This document shows positions 16,184 through 24,567 of a DNA stretch of 44,722 bases, piece after piece (positions within the stretch are counted from its first letter, which is position 1; every line of letters begins with the position of its first letter). A program made the translations under genes and the position numbers. The DNA comes from Selenomonadales bacterium UBA7018. GTDB taxonomy: Bacteria; Bacillota; Negativicutes; Selenomonadales; Selenomonadaceae. The stretch covers positions 37,566-82,287 of the forward strand of contig DJWY01000006.1 in the NCBI GenBank assembly GCA_002448305.1, written 5' to 3'. The notes beneath the pieces were generated by a model. That model was not told the origin of the DNA. It was given only the letters and a program-made list of their open reading frames with translations, and searched no databases.

Positions 16184-16210
16184 AGCTCCCGCGCAGATTG
16201 CACAGGAGCT
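16184..16210 (-). terminator. Terminator after RTX-type paralogue 2
   Basis: AGCTCC (16184-16189) and GGAGCT (16205-16210) form the stem with partial inner GTGC/GCGC pairing. On the minus strand it is followed by TTTTCTTTACTTT. Confidence 0.75.
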
Positions 16211-16229
16211 AAATTTTATTACGAGATAT

Positions 16230-18815
16230 TTATTTAGATAATGAGCTTCCGTTGATTTTGTAAGTTTCGCCGTTAATATTGAAACTCGTTGCGGTGAAAT
16301 CTTTTAATTTGATTGCGTTCTTAGTCGAGTCGATTTTAAAAGCAATTTCGCCTTTCTTTTCGTTGTAGGAGCCAGAGAAAGTCCCCGTGATTTGCAAAAT
16401 GTCGGCGTCATCAAAGCCGTAAATAATATCTTTGCCGTCGCCTTTGCCGTAAATGAAAATGTCGGCGTTCTTGCCGCCCCAAAGTTTATCGTTGCCCTTG
16501 CCGCCGGAAATTGAAACGTTTTTGCCTTCGTTGCGAATTGAATCTCTGCCCTTGCCGCCGCTAATCGTGACGTGGTCGCCAAAATTGTATATTTTATCGT
16601 TGCCTGCGCCGCCTTTTATCGAAATAACCGCGCCTTCGTTGTAAATGTAATCATTTCCCGCGCCCAAATCAATTTCAACCTTCGCGCCGCTGTTGTAAAT
16701 CGAATCTTTGCCCGCTTCGCCAACGATTAAAACCTCATCGCCTCTATTTTCTACATTATCATTGCCCGCACCGCCTGAAATTTCGACGTTGGAGGCGTTG
16801 TTGGTAATTTTATCGTTGCCCGCGTCGCCGTAAAGTGCGGAACTCGCGCCGCCGTTTTCTATGATGTCTTTACCAGCCCCGCCGTAAATTGTAGCGAAAA
16901 CTTTTTCATTTGTTATGGAATCATTGCCCGCGTCGCCGTAAAGTGCGGAACTCGCGCCGCTGTTTTCTATGATGTCCTTACCCGCGCCGCCGTGAATAGA
17001 TACGAAATTGCTTTCATTGCTAAAATAATCATTTCCTGCGTTGCCAAAAAGAAAAGAACTCACTCCGCCATTTTCTACGCTGTCTTTGCCCGCTCCACCA
17101 TAAATAAAACTTTCTTTCGCGCTGTTTTGAATGGAATCATTGCCTGCGCCGCCAAAAATCGTGGAATTCGCGCCGATTGAGCTTAAATCAGTGTCTTCAT
17201 CACTCGTTGTAGTTACAGAAAGTCCGATTGAACTGCTGTCAGAACCATTTATTATTAAATCGTTGCCAGCATCGCTCCAAATTATCGCGTTTTCGCCCGT
17301 ATTTGTAATAGAATCGACGCCCGCGCCGCCTTTTACCGAAGAATTCGCCCCAGAACTCTGAATTGAATCGTTTCCGGCGTCGCCATAAAAAATTGAGGTT
17401 GCAAAGTTGCTGTTAATAAAATCGTTGCCTTTTCCGCCATAAACTGTGTTACCGGAAATGGAATCATCAAATCCAAAAAGAAAAATGTTATCATTTCCAG
17501 CACCAGCATTTATTTTGAAATTTGAATTGCCGCCACTAATGCTATCGTCGCCCGCGCCGCCGTCGACCGTCACGTCGGAACCGCTATTGTCAATGTAATC
17601 ATTACCTGCGCCCGAATTGATTTCAACGGCGGAATTTTCGTTATAAATGCTGTCGATTCCTGCGCCCGAAGTGATTTTAACGTCATCGGAATAGTTTCTG
17701 ATTAAATTTGCGCCGTCTTGAGCGTTTATCGTGACATTTCCGCCCGAATTTGTAATCGTATCGGCTAAATTGCTGCCGGTCATCGTAACTTTGTCGAAAT
17801 AATTTACTGCGAAGTTCTCATCGTCGACTGAAATGTTTTCGCGATAGCTATCGTAATCAAAATTCGTGTCGGCAGCCTGTTTTAGGAAATAACGCATAAA
17901 AATATAGCCTCCGGCATAAGGCATCACGCCCATTTCCACGCCGGCGGACTCCGGATTCAAATATTTTACGAGTTTTTCAAAGGAAGAGTCCTCATTCTTG
18001 GCATATTTTATAATATTGTTGCGTCTGTTGTCGTCAGCACCGTGAATTAGCTCTGCGGTCGCGCCTTCGATGATTGGAAGCGGCAAACCGGGCATATAAT
18101 TGATATTTGACGCCATAACGCCGTGTGTAAGCTCGTGAACTATCGTTCTGACCAAATAATAATCTGTTCCGTTGATTTCTACTTTGCCTTGACGATTATC
18201 CAACGACATATTTTTGAAATACGCCATATTTACTCCCAATGTACGCGACTCAATTTCTTTTTCGTAGTCAGAATGGGGTTCAACATAAGCTAAAGCACCG
18301 TCTTCTTCCGCATAAAGTCTCAATTTCATGCGCGAATTGGTCGTTTTTTCTTCCGTATAGCTCAAACCGTAGCTTTCTTCGATTAAATCGAGCGCGTCGC
18401 GAATCCACCAGCTGTAAAGCCCTTGAACGATTATTTGTTGGTCTTGAGTGAGCGATTCTTTAGGCGGAATGCCGTAAATTGTCAGTCCATTGACCGTAAA
18501 AGACGTTCCTTCGGGATAAATTGCGTCGCCTTTGCAAAGGATTATGTCGTCCGCGCCCTTTGAAGTCTCGCCGCCGGCATCTTTTCCTAAAATTGAGCCG
18601 GTATCTTTGTTATCGAGGATAATTCCGCAGTATTTGACTAAAAATGTGTGCCAGTTACCTGCATTTTTCCAATCGGATTGAAATTTTTCCACGAGTTCAT
18701 TATAACTTTTGAAGTTCGAGGAACTTTTGACTGCATCATCGAGTGCCGAACGCCCGCTTTTGTCGGTTTCGTCGAGAGAATGCATAAAATTTTTCATAAC
18801 TTCTTGTTGAGTCAT
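16230..18815 (-). CDS. Zinc-metalloprotease-like protein with RTX-type calcium repeats (paralogue 2)
   Basis: At 861 residues, this is a full-length paralogue of the neighbouring gene. The N-termini match closely (MTQQEV, GIILDNKDTG, EGTSFTVNGLTIYG, QGLYSWWIRD), and the last 100 residues are almost identical. HELTH is at 227-231 with a downstream glutamate (PIIEGATAE, E250), so the zinc site is conserved. The central repeat field (about 350-790) has GGAGNDxI units and differs in order and content from paralogue 1, as repeat arrays do after internal recombination. The gene begins 15 bases after plsC with a GGAGGTA site and has no promoter of its own that I can see, so it may be read from cmk-plsC. 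Secretion is inferred. Confidence 0.75.
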   Translation of the reverse strand: MTQQEVMKNFMHSLDETDKSGRSALDDAVKSSSNFKSYNELVEKFQSDWKNAGNWHTFLVKYCGIILDNKDTGSILGKDAGGETSKGADDIILCKGDAIYPEGTSFTVNGLTIYGIPPKESLTQDQQIIVQGLYSWWIRDALDLIEESYGLSYTEEKTTNSRMKLRLYAEEDGALAYVEPHSDYEKEIESRTLGVNMAYFKNMSLDNRQGKVEINGTDYYLVRTIVHELTHGVMASNINYMPGLPLPIIEGATAELIHGADDNRRNNIIKYAKNEDSSFEKLVKYLNPESAGVEMGVMPYAGGYIFMRYFLKQAADTNFDYDSYRENISVDDENFAVNYFDKVTMTGSNLADTITNSGGNVTINAQDGANLIRNYSDDVKITSGAGIDSIYNENSAVEINSGAGNDYIDNSGSDVTVDGGAGDDSISGGNSNFKINAGAGNDNIFLFGFDDSISGNTVYGGKGNDFINSNFATSIFYGDAGNDSIQSSGANSSVKGGAGVDSITNTGENAIIWSDAGNDLIINGSDSSSIGLSVTTTSDEDTDLSSIGANSTIFGGAGNDSIQNSAKESFIYGGAGKDSVENGGVSSFLFGNAGNDYFSNESNFVSIHGGAGKDIIENSGASSALYGDAGNDSITNEKVFATIYGGAGKDIIENGGASSALYGDAGNDKITNNASNVEISGGAGNDNVENRGDEVLIVGEAGKDSIYNSGAKVEIDLGAGNDYIYNEGAVISIKGGAGNDKIYNFGDHVTISGGKGRDSIRNEGKNVSISGGKGNDKLWGGKNADIFIYGKGDGKDIIYGFDDADILQITGTFSGSYNEKKGEIAFKIDSTKNAIKLKDFTATSFNINGETYKINGSSLSK

Positions 18816-18830
18816 AAGAATACCTCCAAA

Positions 18831-19424
18831 TTAAACGCTAGCTTTAAGCTTAGCGATTTCTTGCATAATATCTTGCGCGAAGTTGGCAAGGGCTTCTTTA
18901 TCTTTAGTCGAGCCGCTAAATTTCATAGGCGAGCCGTAAACGACGGCAGGACGCGGCAGAAATTTTTCGCGGGAAAAAATTTTTTCAGTGTTGACGATAG
19001 CGGCGGGAATAATTATAGATTTAGTCATAGCGGCGATTAAACTGACGCCGGGTTCAGCCTTGCCGAGCTTGCCAGTCTTCGAGCGCGTACCTTCAGGGAA
19101 AATCCCAAAGCATTTGCCGTCCTTGAGGATTTTGACGGCGGTTTTGATAGCGGTTTTATCGGCGGCACCGCGCTTGACGGGGAAAACATGCAGGGCGCGA
19201 CAAATCCACGCCATAACCGGATTTTTAAAAAGTTCTTCCTTGCCCATGTAGCAAACTTCGCGGTCAATGAAAGTTCCTAAAAAGGGCGGGTCCCAGTTAC
19301 TGACGTGATTAGCCGCCAAAATAAATGCGCCGTCCTTAGGAATATTTTCCGTGCCGATAATTTTCGTTCCCAGAATAGTCCCGAACCAAAAGCGACAAAG
19401 CACTTTAAAAAATTTATAGAACAT
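18831..19424 (-). CDS. plsC: 1-acyl-sn-glycerol-3-phosphate acyltransferase
   Basis: This 197-residue phospholipid acyltransferase makes phosphatidic acid at the membrane. It has the catalytic HX4D motif (HVSNWD, residues 40-45), the substrate motif FPEGTRSKTG near residue 110, and a hydrophobic N-terminus. The start ATG at 19424 has AGAGGA before it. Its first 14 codons after the start are duplicated upstream, fused to a palindromic repeat; the ancestral start was probably the ATG overlapping the cmk stop at 19604. The cmk-plsC order is common in Firmicutes. Confidence 0.9.
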   Translation of the reverse strand: MFYKFFKVLCRFWFGTILGTKIIGTENIPKDGAFILAANHVSNWDPPFLGTFIDREVCYMGKEELFKNPVMAWICRALHVFPVKRGAADKTAIKTAVKILKDGKCFGIFPEGTRSKTGKLGKAEPGVSLIAAMTKSIIIPAAIVNTEKIFSREKFLPRPAVVYGSPMKFSGSTKDKEALANFAQDIMQEIAKLKASV

Positions 19425-19427
19425 GAT

Positions 19428-19604
19428 TTATCCTCTACAAATGTAAAATTTTTCGGCGCAACTAGCGAAGTGCAACGTAGCGTACCGACGCGGCGATTTC
19501 GTCCGAACGTCGAGACGGTCAAGCGCGTACACTGTTTGGTTACTTTTTAAAAGTAACCCGAACCAAAAACGGCAAAGCACTTTGAAAAATTTATAGAACG
19601 TCAT
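19428..19604 (-). pseudogene. Duplicated plsC 5' end running through a repeat element (58-codon ORF)
   Basis: An ATG at 19604 overlaps the cmk stop (ATGA). Codons 3-16 encode FYKFFKVLCRFWFG, the same residues as plsC codons 2-15, from about 42 bp that differ at only three positions, all synonymous. The ORF then runs through repeat copy C without a stop and ends in TAA (19428-19430), three bases before the plsC ATG, which is in the same frame. It reads as the remnant of an insertion or tandem duplication at the plsC start. If translated, it would only be a leader peptide. Confidence 0.6.
19460..19558 (+). repeat. Palindromic intergenic repeat, copy C
   Basis: It begins AACTAGCGAAG and shares GCGTACC, CGCGGCGA, TTCGTCCGAAC and a GGTCAAGCGCGTACACTG block with copy A. 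It lacks the GCAACGTCACGTTGC core at its right end. Instead it ends in the hairpin GGTTACTTTT-T-AAAAGTAACC (19538-19558), the counterpart of the end hairpin of copy B with different, compensated stem bases. Confidence 0.7.
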
Positions 19605-20233
19605 CTTGCAAGCTCCAAGATTTTTTCCACGACTTGTTCAATAGATAAATTGGTTGAATCTAAAAGTATTGCGTCGGAGGCTTGAGCGAGCGGAGCAATT
19701 TCGCGCTCTGAATCTTGCTTATCGCGCAGGGCAATATCTTTTTTAATCTGGTCGAAGTCAGCGGCGAAATTTTTAGTTTTAAGCTCCTCAAAACGTCTGC
19801 GGGCGCGTTCGTCGACGGTTGCTGTTAAGAAAATTTTTAAATCGGCATTAGGTAAAACTTGCGTGCCAATGTCGCGACCGTCCATGATAACTTTTCCACG
19901 CTTAGCCATATCGCGTTGAAGTTCAGTCAACTTTTTCCTGACAAAGCCAAACTTCGCAACGTCGGAAGCCCCGCGACTAACTTCGGGCGTTCTAATTTCC
20001 TTTGTAACGTCGGCGCCGTCAAGAAAAATTTTCCCAGTCTCGTCTAACTTTATGCCAATGTCACTTATCAAATTTTCGTCAAGAGTTTCGCCGCTCTGCA
20101 GAACCTTCAGCGCGACTGCCCGATACATTGCGCCAGTATCAATATAGGTATAACCGAGCCTTGAGGCGCAGATTTTAGAAACGGTACTTTTGCCCGCGCC
20201 GGCAGGACCGTCCACAGCTATAATTTTCTTCAT
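19601..20233 (-). CDS. cmk: Cytidylate kinase
   Basis: This 210-residue cytosolic kinase makes (d)CDP from (d)CMP with ATP. The P-loop GPAGAGKST is at about residues 9-17. YIDTGAMYRAVAL and the MDGRDIGTQVLPNADLKIFLTA block are diagnostic for CMP kinase, and RDKQDSERE lies in the lid region. The start follows an AGGAG-type site, and a good promoter lies about 30 bases upstream. The stop overlaps an ATG that begins the duplicated plsC start. Confidence 0.93.
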   Translation of the reverse strand: MKKIIAVDGPAGAGKSTVSKICASRLGYTYIDTGAMYRAVALKVLQSGETLDENLISDIGIKLDETGKIFLDGADVTKEIRTPEVSRGASDVAKFGFVRKKLTELQRDMAKRGKVIMDGRDIGTQVLPNADLKIFLTATVDERARRRFEELKTKNFAADFDQIKKDIALRDKQDSEREIAPLAQASDAILLDSTNLSIEQVVEKILELAR

Positions 20234-20260
20234 GCTAATATCTCCTTTGTTTTTTCAGTA

Positions 20261-20289
20261 GTTATAACACCCGCGAAAAATTTTTGCAA
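20261..20289 (-). promoter_or_regulatory. cmk promoter
   Basis: On the minus strand, TTGCAA (20284-20289), a 17-bp spacer and TATAAC (20261-20266). It is divergent from the diguanylate cyclase promoter. Confidence 0.6.
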
Positions 20290-20310
20290 CTTACCCTAGT
20301 TCTTATTCCC

Positions 20311-20340
20311 TTGTCCCTTTTCCCTTTCCCGTGATATAAT
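20311..20340 (+). promoter_or_regulatory. Promoter of the diguanylate cyclase gene
   Basis: TTGTCC (20311-20316), an 18-bp spacer that is a pyrimidine-only run (CCCTTTTCCC type), and TATAAT (20335-20340). Confidence 0.5.
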
Positions 20341-20372
20341 CAGCAAAATTTTTTTGAAAGGCAATACGCTTT

Positions 20373-22313
20373 ATGTTTAAATCTAATTCAGCCAAAAAGA
20401 TGATTCTGATATGCGCGGCGGGCATAATTCTAAATACGATTGGTTCTCTCACCGCGAAATATTTTCATCTACCTCTTTATCTGGATACCTACGGCACAGT
20501 TTTTATTGCGGCGGTCGGTGGCTATGTGCCAGGAATTGCGGTCGGCTTTTTCACGAATCTAATCGGCAATATTTTTAGTGAAGACGAAATGTATTTCGGA
20601 CTGGTGAGCATTTCGATTGCGATAGTTACGACTTTTCTATATCATCGCGGTTACTATAAAACTTTTCCGCGAATTTTGCTGACGATACCGTTTACAGTAT
20701 TCGTGACGGCTTTTTGTGGCACGGTAATTGAAGAACTGATTTATATAAACAATCCGTTTGAATCCCTTGATAAATTTTGGATTCACTACCGCGTAGATTT
20801 TTTTAGAGAATTCCCCGACAAAGGCTCGGCGATTTTGCTTGCCTTTTTCCTGCTGAAAATATTTCCGAGCGATTTAAAAGAAAAATTTAGTTCGCTGGGC
20901 AAAATGCAAGCTCCAATTTCTGACGATATGCGGCACAAATTAAAGCATGAAAGTAAATTTATCCATTCGCTACGGGGTAAAATGCTTTTCAACTTGATAA
21001 CGATAACATTGTTTGTCGCGATTGCGATTTCGGCGATAAGCTACACGATTTATCAAAGCTCGGCAGTTGACGACAGGAAACGCATTGCCGACGGAATAAT
21101 TTCAATGGTCGTTAGCGAAATTAATCCTAATCGCATTGATGAATACTTGGAACTTGGACACAGCGCGGAAGGTTACAACGACATCGAGCGCAATCTCTAC
21201 AGGATACGCGCTAGCAATTCCGATATAAAATTCATTTACGTTTATAAAATTATGGAGGACGGTTGCCACGTCGTTTTCGATTTAGATACGGCAACCATTG
21301 AAGGTTCGGAGCCAGGCGAAATTCAAGAGTTTGATGAATCTTTCAAGAAACTTTTGCCCGATTTACTCGCGGGCAGACCGATTGCGCCGATTATCACTGA
21401 TGATACTTATGGCTATTTGCTGACGATTTACAAGCCAGTTTATAACAACGTCGGCAAGTGCGTTTGCTACGCTGGCATTGATTTTTCCATGAATGACATA
21501 TCCGATTACGGCAGAACTTTTATTTCAAAGGTTATCGCGCTATTTTCCGGTGCGTTGATTTTTATATTCGTGTTGGTGCTGACCTTCATTGAGAACAATA
21601 TAATTTTGCCGGTGAATACAATGGCTTATTGTGCCCGAAATTTTGCCTACGATAGCGAAGAGGCTCGCGAACATAACATTGAGCGCATAAAAAGTTTGGA
21701 GATACGAACTAACGACGAGATAGAAAATTTATATTCGGCGTTCGTCAAGACGACTGCGGACAGCATGCACTATTTTAATAACTTCCGCAAAGCTAAAATT
21801 GAAGTCGCGGTTATGGAAGAACTCGCACACAAAGACGCTTTGACGGGTATAAAAAATAAAACCGCCTATTCAGAGACGGTTTCAAAGCTTGACCAGAAAA
21901 TTTTGGCGCACAATGCCGAGTTTTGTATAATCATGATTGACATAAACTTTTTAAAGCGCGTCAATGATACTTACGGGCACGAGCGCGGCAACGAATACTT
22001 GATTAACGCTTGCGAACTTGCCTGCGATATTTTCGGCAAGGAAAATGTTTACAGGGTCGGCGGCGATGAATTTGTCGTGATTCTTGAGGGCGATAAAGTT
22101 TCGACTTGCGAAGAGAACGTTGCGCGATTGCGGGCGACGATTGAAAAATTCCGCGCAGATGGAAAGCTTGAGGCGTGGGAAAAAGTTTCGGCGGCAGTTG
22201 GCGTGGCGTATTATCAAGCGGGCGTCGACAAGTCAGCTGATGAAGTTTTCAAGCGTTCAGATGCGGAAATGTACAAGAACAAATTAGCTATGAAGGCAAC
22301 ACGAAGGGATTAG
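20373..22313 (+). CDS. Membrane diguanylate cyclase with ECF-S-like N-terminus, periplasmic sensor and GGDEF domain
   Basis: The 646 residues contain, in order: about 1-160, five or so hydrophobic helices with LYLDTYGTVFIAAVGGYVPGIAVGF, a pattern like the substrate-binding (S) subunits of ECF vitamin transporters; a further membrane segment near 205-225; an extracytoplasmic Cache-like region (about 226-390); another membrane segment near 395-415; and a C-terminal GGDEF domain (about 480-640) with DALTGIKNKTAY and RVGGDEF. The intact active site predicts c-di-GMP synthesis. The allosteric RxxD site five residues before GGDEF reads FGKE, so product inhibition is probably absent. The SD is weak (AAAGG). 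The stop codon TAG lies four bases from the end of convergent recG. Confidence 0.82.
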   Translation: MFKSNSAKKMILICAAGIILNTIGSLTAKYFHLPLYLDTYGTVFIAAVGGYVPGIAVGFFTNLIGNIFSEDEMYFGLVSISIAIVTTFLYHRGYYKTFPRILLTIPFTVFVTAFCGTVIEELIYINNPFESLDKFWIHYRVDFFREFPDKGSAILLAFFLLKIFPSDLKEKFSSLGKMQAPISDDMRHKLKHESKFIHSLRGKMLFNLITITLFVAIAISAISYTIYQSSAVDDRKRIADGIISMVVSEINPNRIDEYLELGHSAEGYNDIERNLYRIRASNSDIKFIYVYKIMEDGCHVVFDLDTATIEGSEPGEIQEFDESFKKLLPDLLAGRPIAPIITDDTYGYLLTIYKPVYNNVGKCVCYAGIDFSMNDISDYGRTFISKVIALFSGALIFIFVLVLTFIENNIILPVNTMAYCARNFAYDSEEAREHNIERIKSLEIRTNDEIENLYSAFVKTTADSMHYFNNFRKAKIEVAVMEELAHKDALTGIKNKTAYSETVSKLDQKILAHNAEFCIIMIDINFLKRVNDTYGHERGNEYLINACELACDIFGKENVYRVGGDEFVVILEGDKVSTCEENVARLRATIEKFRADGKLEAWEKVSAAVGVAYYQAGVDKSADEVFKRSDAEMYKNKLAMKATRRD

Positions 22314-22317
22314 GAGA

Positions 22318-24408
22318 TTAGGATTGGCGCATTGCATTAAATTTATCGCCGTAAGCAATTTCAAGATTATATTGCAATTCGGGGAAATAATCTAAGTTCG
22401 TGTCGTCGTTTATGAATTTATCGGCAGCATTGCGCGCTTGAATCAAAAGTTCTAAGTCGCGGAAAACATCGGCGATTTTTAAATCGGGCAAACCGTGTTG
22501 AGATTCTCCGAAAAATTGTCCAGGTCCGCGCAGTTTCAAATCTTCTTCGGCGAGTTTAAAGCCGTCGTTCGTCGCTTCCATAGTTTCAAGCCGCGCCTTA
22601 GCAATGTCGGCTTTGCTATCGGAAATTAGTACGCAATAAGATTTTTCAGAACCACGACCGACGCGTCCGCGCAGTTGATGAAGTTGCGCCAGCCCGAATC
22701 GTTCCGCATGCTCAACGACCATAACGCTAGCATTTGGCACGTCCACTCCTACTTCAATAACCGTCGTCGAGACAAGCAATTTTGTTTCGCCGTCGCGGAA
22801 TTTCTCCATAATCTCATCTTTTTCGCGGGGCTTCATTCTGCCGTGAAGAAGTGCGCAAGGTACGTCGCGGAAAAGTCCATTGCTTAGCGTGCTGAAAATT
22901 TCTTCGGCGGATTCAATATCGGCGAGCATTTCGGATTCACTGCGTTCAATCAGCGGGCACACGACGTAAGCTTGTCGCCCAGCTAAAATTTCCGTGCGGA
23001 CAAAGTCATAAACTTTTCTCCGACTGCGCATATTTCTAACCAAAGTTTTTATCGGCTTGCGACCTGGCGGCAATTCCTTTATAACTGAAACATCTAAGTC
23101 GCCGTAAACTGTCAATGTCATTGTGCGCGGAATTGGTGTCGCTGTCATAACGAGCATATCGGGCAAAGTGTCCGATTTTTTTTCTAGCGTCGAGCGTTGC
23201 GCAACTCCGAAACGGTGCTGTTCGTCCGTTACTACTAATCCGAGCTTATCGAATTGCACGCCCTCTTGAATCAGCGCGTGCGTCCCGATTACTATATCCA
23301 ATTCGTGCGCCGAAATTTTTTGATAAATTTCGTCCTTAGTCCTTTTCAATCGGGTGACTTTCGCGCTTAACAATCCGACGCGAATTCCCAAATCACCGAG
23401 CAACGCTGAAAATTTTTCGTAGTGTTGAATCGCTAAAATTTCAGTCGGAGCCATGAACGCTCCTTGATAGCCGTTTTCGACAGTTTTAACAAGCGCAAGG
23501 AATGCTACTGCCGTTTTGCCGGAGCCTACGTCACCTTGAATCAGTCGGCGCATTGGCAATTTACTGCCCATATCTTTGACGACGTCGCGGAAAACTTTTT
23601 GCTGGTCTTTCGTCAATTCAAATGGCAACTTTTCTAGTGCGGCTTTAACGAGTTTTCCGTTTCTCTTATGACTTATTCCTAAGCGGTCGTCTTGCGTTTG
23701 CCGCTTGATTAGCATTAGCCCGCACTGAATCAAAAATAATTCTTCAAAGGCTAAACGCCGCCTAGCCGCGTCAAGGTCAGCATAATTTTTCGGGAAATGT
23801 ATTGCCCTTATCGCCTCATCATAAGAAATTAAATCTTGCTCCCGTATGACTTCTTGCGGCAAAGTTTCTGATAGCGTCGGCATTTGGTCTAGGAGATTTT
23901 TCATTGCCGTCCGGAATGCTTTTTGGGTCATTGCGGCGGTCGAAGGGTAAATGGGCATAATTCCAAGTTCCGGCTCTTCGCCGTCGTCAAGTATCGTGAA
24001 ACTTTGAATTTGGCTCATTGCAAGCCCTTGCGCCCACTTATCATATTTCGCCTTGCCGATAACCAAAAGCCGCATGCCGTCTCTAAGTTTCGTCAGCAAA
24101 TATTTTTGATTAAACCAAGTCAGTTGAAGATAGCCTGTGCCGTCACCAATCCAAGCATTGATAATCGTTAAGTTGCGCACTTCGCGGGAAGTTATGTTAA
24201 AAATTTGCCCGACGATTACGGCGGTTTCGCCCTCTATTACGTCGCGAATTTTAGTTAAGCTGCTGTGATTTTCGTAGGCTCGCGGGTAATGGGTCAGCAA
24301 GTCGTATTTCGTGACGATATTTAATTTTTCAAGCGAAGCGGCTCGCCTCGGACCGACGCCCTTAAGATACATAACATTATCTGAGAAATCAAATCTACCA
24401 AAGCTCAC
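22318..24408 (-). CDS. recG: ATP-dependent DNA helicase RecG
   Basis: This 696-residue helicase remodels stalled forks and Holliday junctions. It has an N-terminal wedge/OB domain (GVGPRRAASLEKLNI at the start; IFNITSREVRNLTI), then superfamily 2 motifs: GDVGSGKTAVA (Walker A, about residue 290), TDEQHRFGV (DEQH box), TATPIPRT, and the C-terminal motifs VGVDVPNASVMVVEHAERFGLAQLHQLRGRVGRG. The C-terminal RecG wedge signature LRGPGQFFGESQHG is present. The start is GTG with a GGGGGAT site. Palindromic repeat copy D lies upstream. Confidence 0.95.
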   Translation of the reverse strand: MSFGRFDFSDNVMYLKGVGPRRAASLEKLNIVTKYDLLTHYPRAYENHSSLTKIRDVIEGETAVIVGQIFNITSREVRNLTIINAWIGDGTGYLQLTWFNQKYLLTKLRDGMRLLVIGKAKYDKWAQGLAMSQIQSFTILDDGEEPELGIMPIYPSTAAMTQKAFRTAMKNLLDQMPTLSETLPQEVIREQDLISYDEAIRAIHFPKNYADLDAARRRLAFEELFLIQCGLMLIKRQTQDDRLGISHKRNGKLVKAALEKLPFELTKDQQKVFRDVVKDMGSKLPMRRLIQGDVGSGKTAVAFLALVKTVENGYQGAFMAPTEILAIQHYEKFSALLGDLGIRVGLLSAKVTRLKRTKDEIYQKISAHELDIVIGTHALIQEGVQFDKLGLVVTDEQHRFGVAQRSTLEKKSDTLPDMLVMTATPIPRTMTLTVYGDLDVSVIKELPPGRKPIKTLVRNMRSRRKVYDFVRTEILAGRQAYVVCPLIERSESEMLADIESAEEIFSTLSNGLFRDVPCALLHGRMKPREKDEIMEKFRDGETKLLVSTTVIEVGVDVPNASVMVVEHAERFGLAQLHQLRGRVGRGSEKSYCVLISDSKADIAKARLETMEATNDGFKLAEEDLKLRGPGQFFGESQHGLPDLKIADVFRDLELLIQARNAADKFINDDTNLDYFPELQYNLEIAYGDKFNAMRQS

Positions 24409-24484
24409 GATTTATCCCCCGTAAAATTTTTTCAGAATTATATTTCGACTTCCGCTTTATTTCAAGAGTATTTTAAGCGGAAAA

Positions 24485-24567
24485 GCAACGTGACGTTGCA
24501 TCAAGTGGACGCGCCGTGCCGCCCGATAATTTTAACGTAATCACCGCGCCGGAACGCTTCGCTAGTT
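24485..24567 (-). repeat. Palindromic intergenic repeat, copy D (inverted)
   Basis: Read on the minus strand it begins AACTAGCGAAGCG, continues with GGCGCGGTGA, then GGCGCGTCCACTTGAT and the core GCAACGT-C-ACGTTGC (24485-24499). Its leading TAG is the stop codon of the ABC ATPase gene. A further inverted repeat, TCCGCTT/AAGCGGA (24451-24457/24475-24481), lies next to it. Confidence 0.7.

Noticed and set aside
13527..18815. The RTX-type repeat fields as a CRISPR or tandem DNA array
   Set aside because: The periodicity is at protein level (GGxGxD units) within open frames, with degenerate DNA and no spacer pattern.
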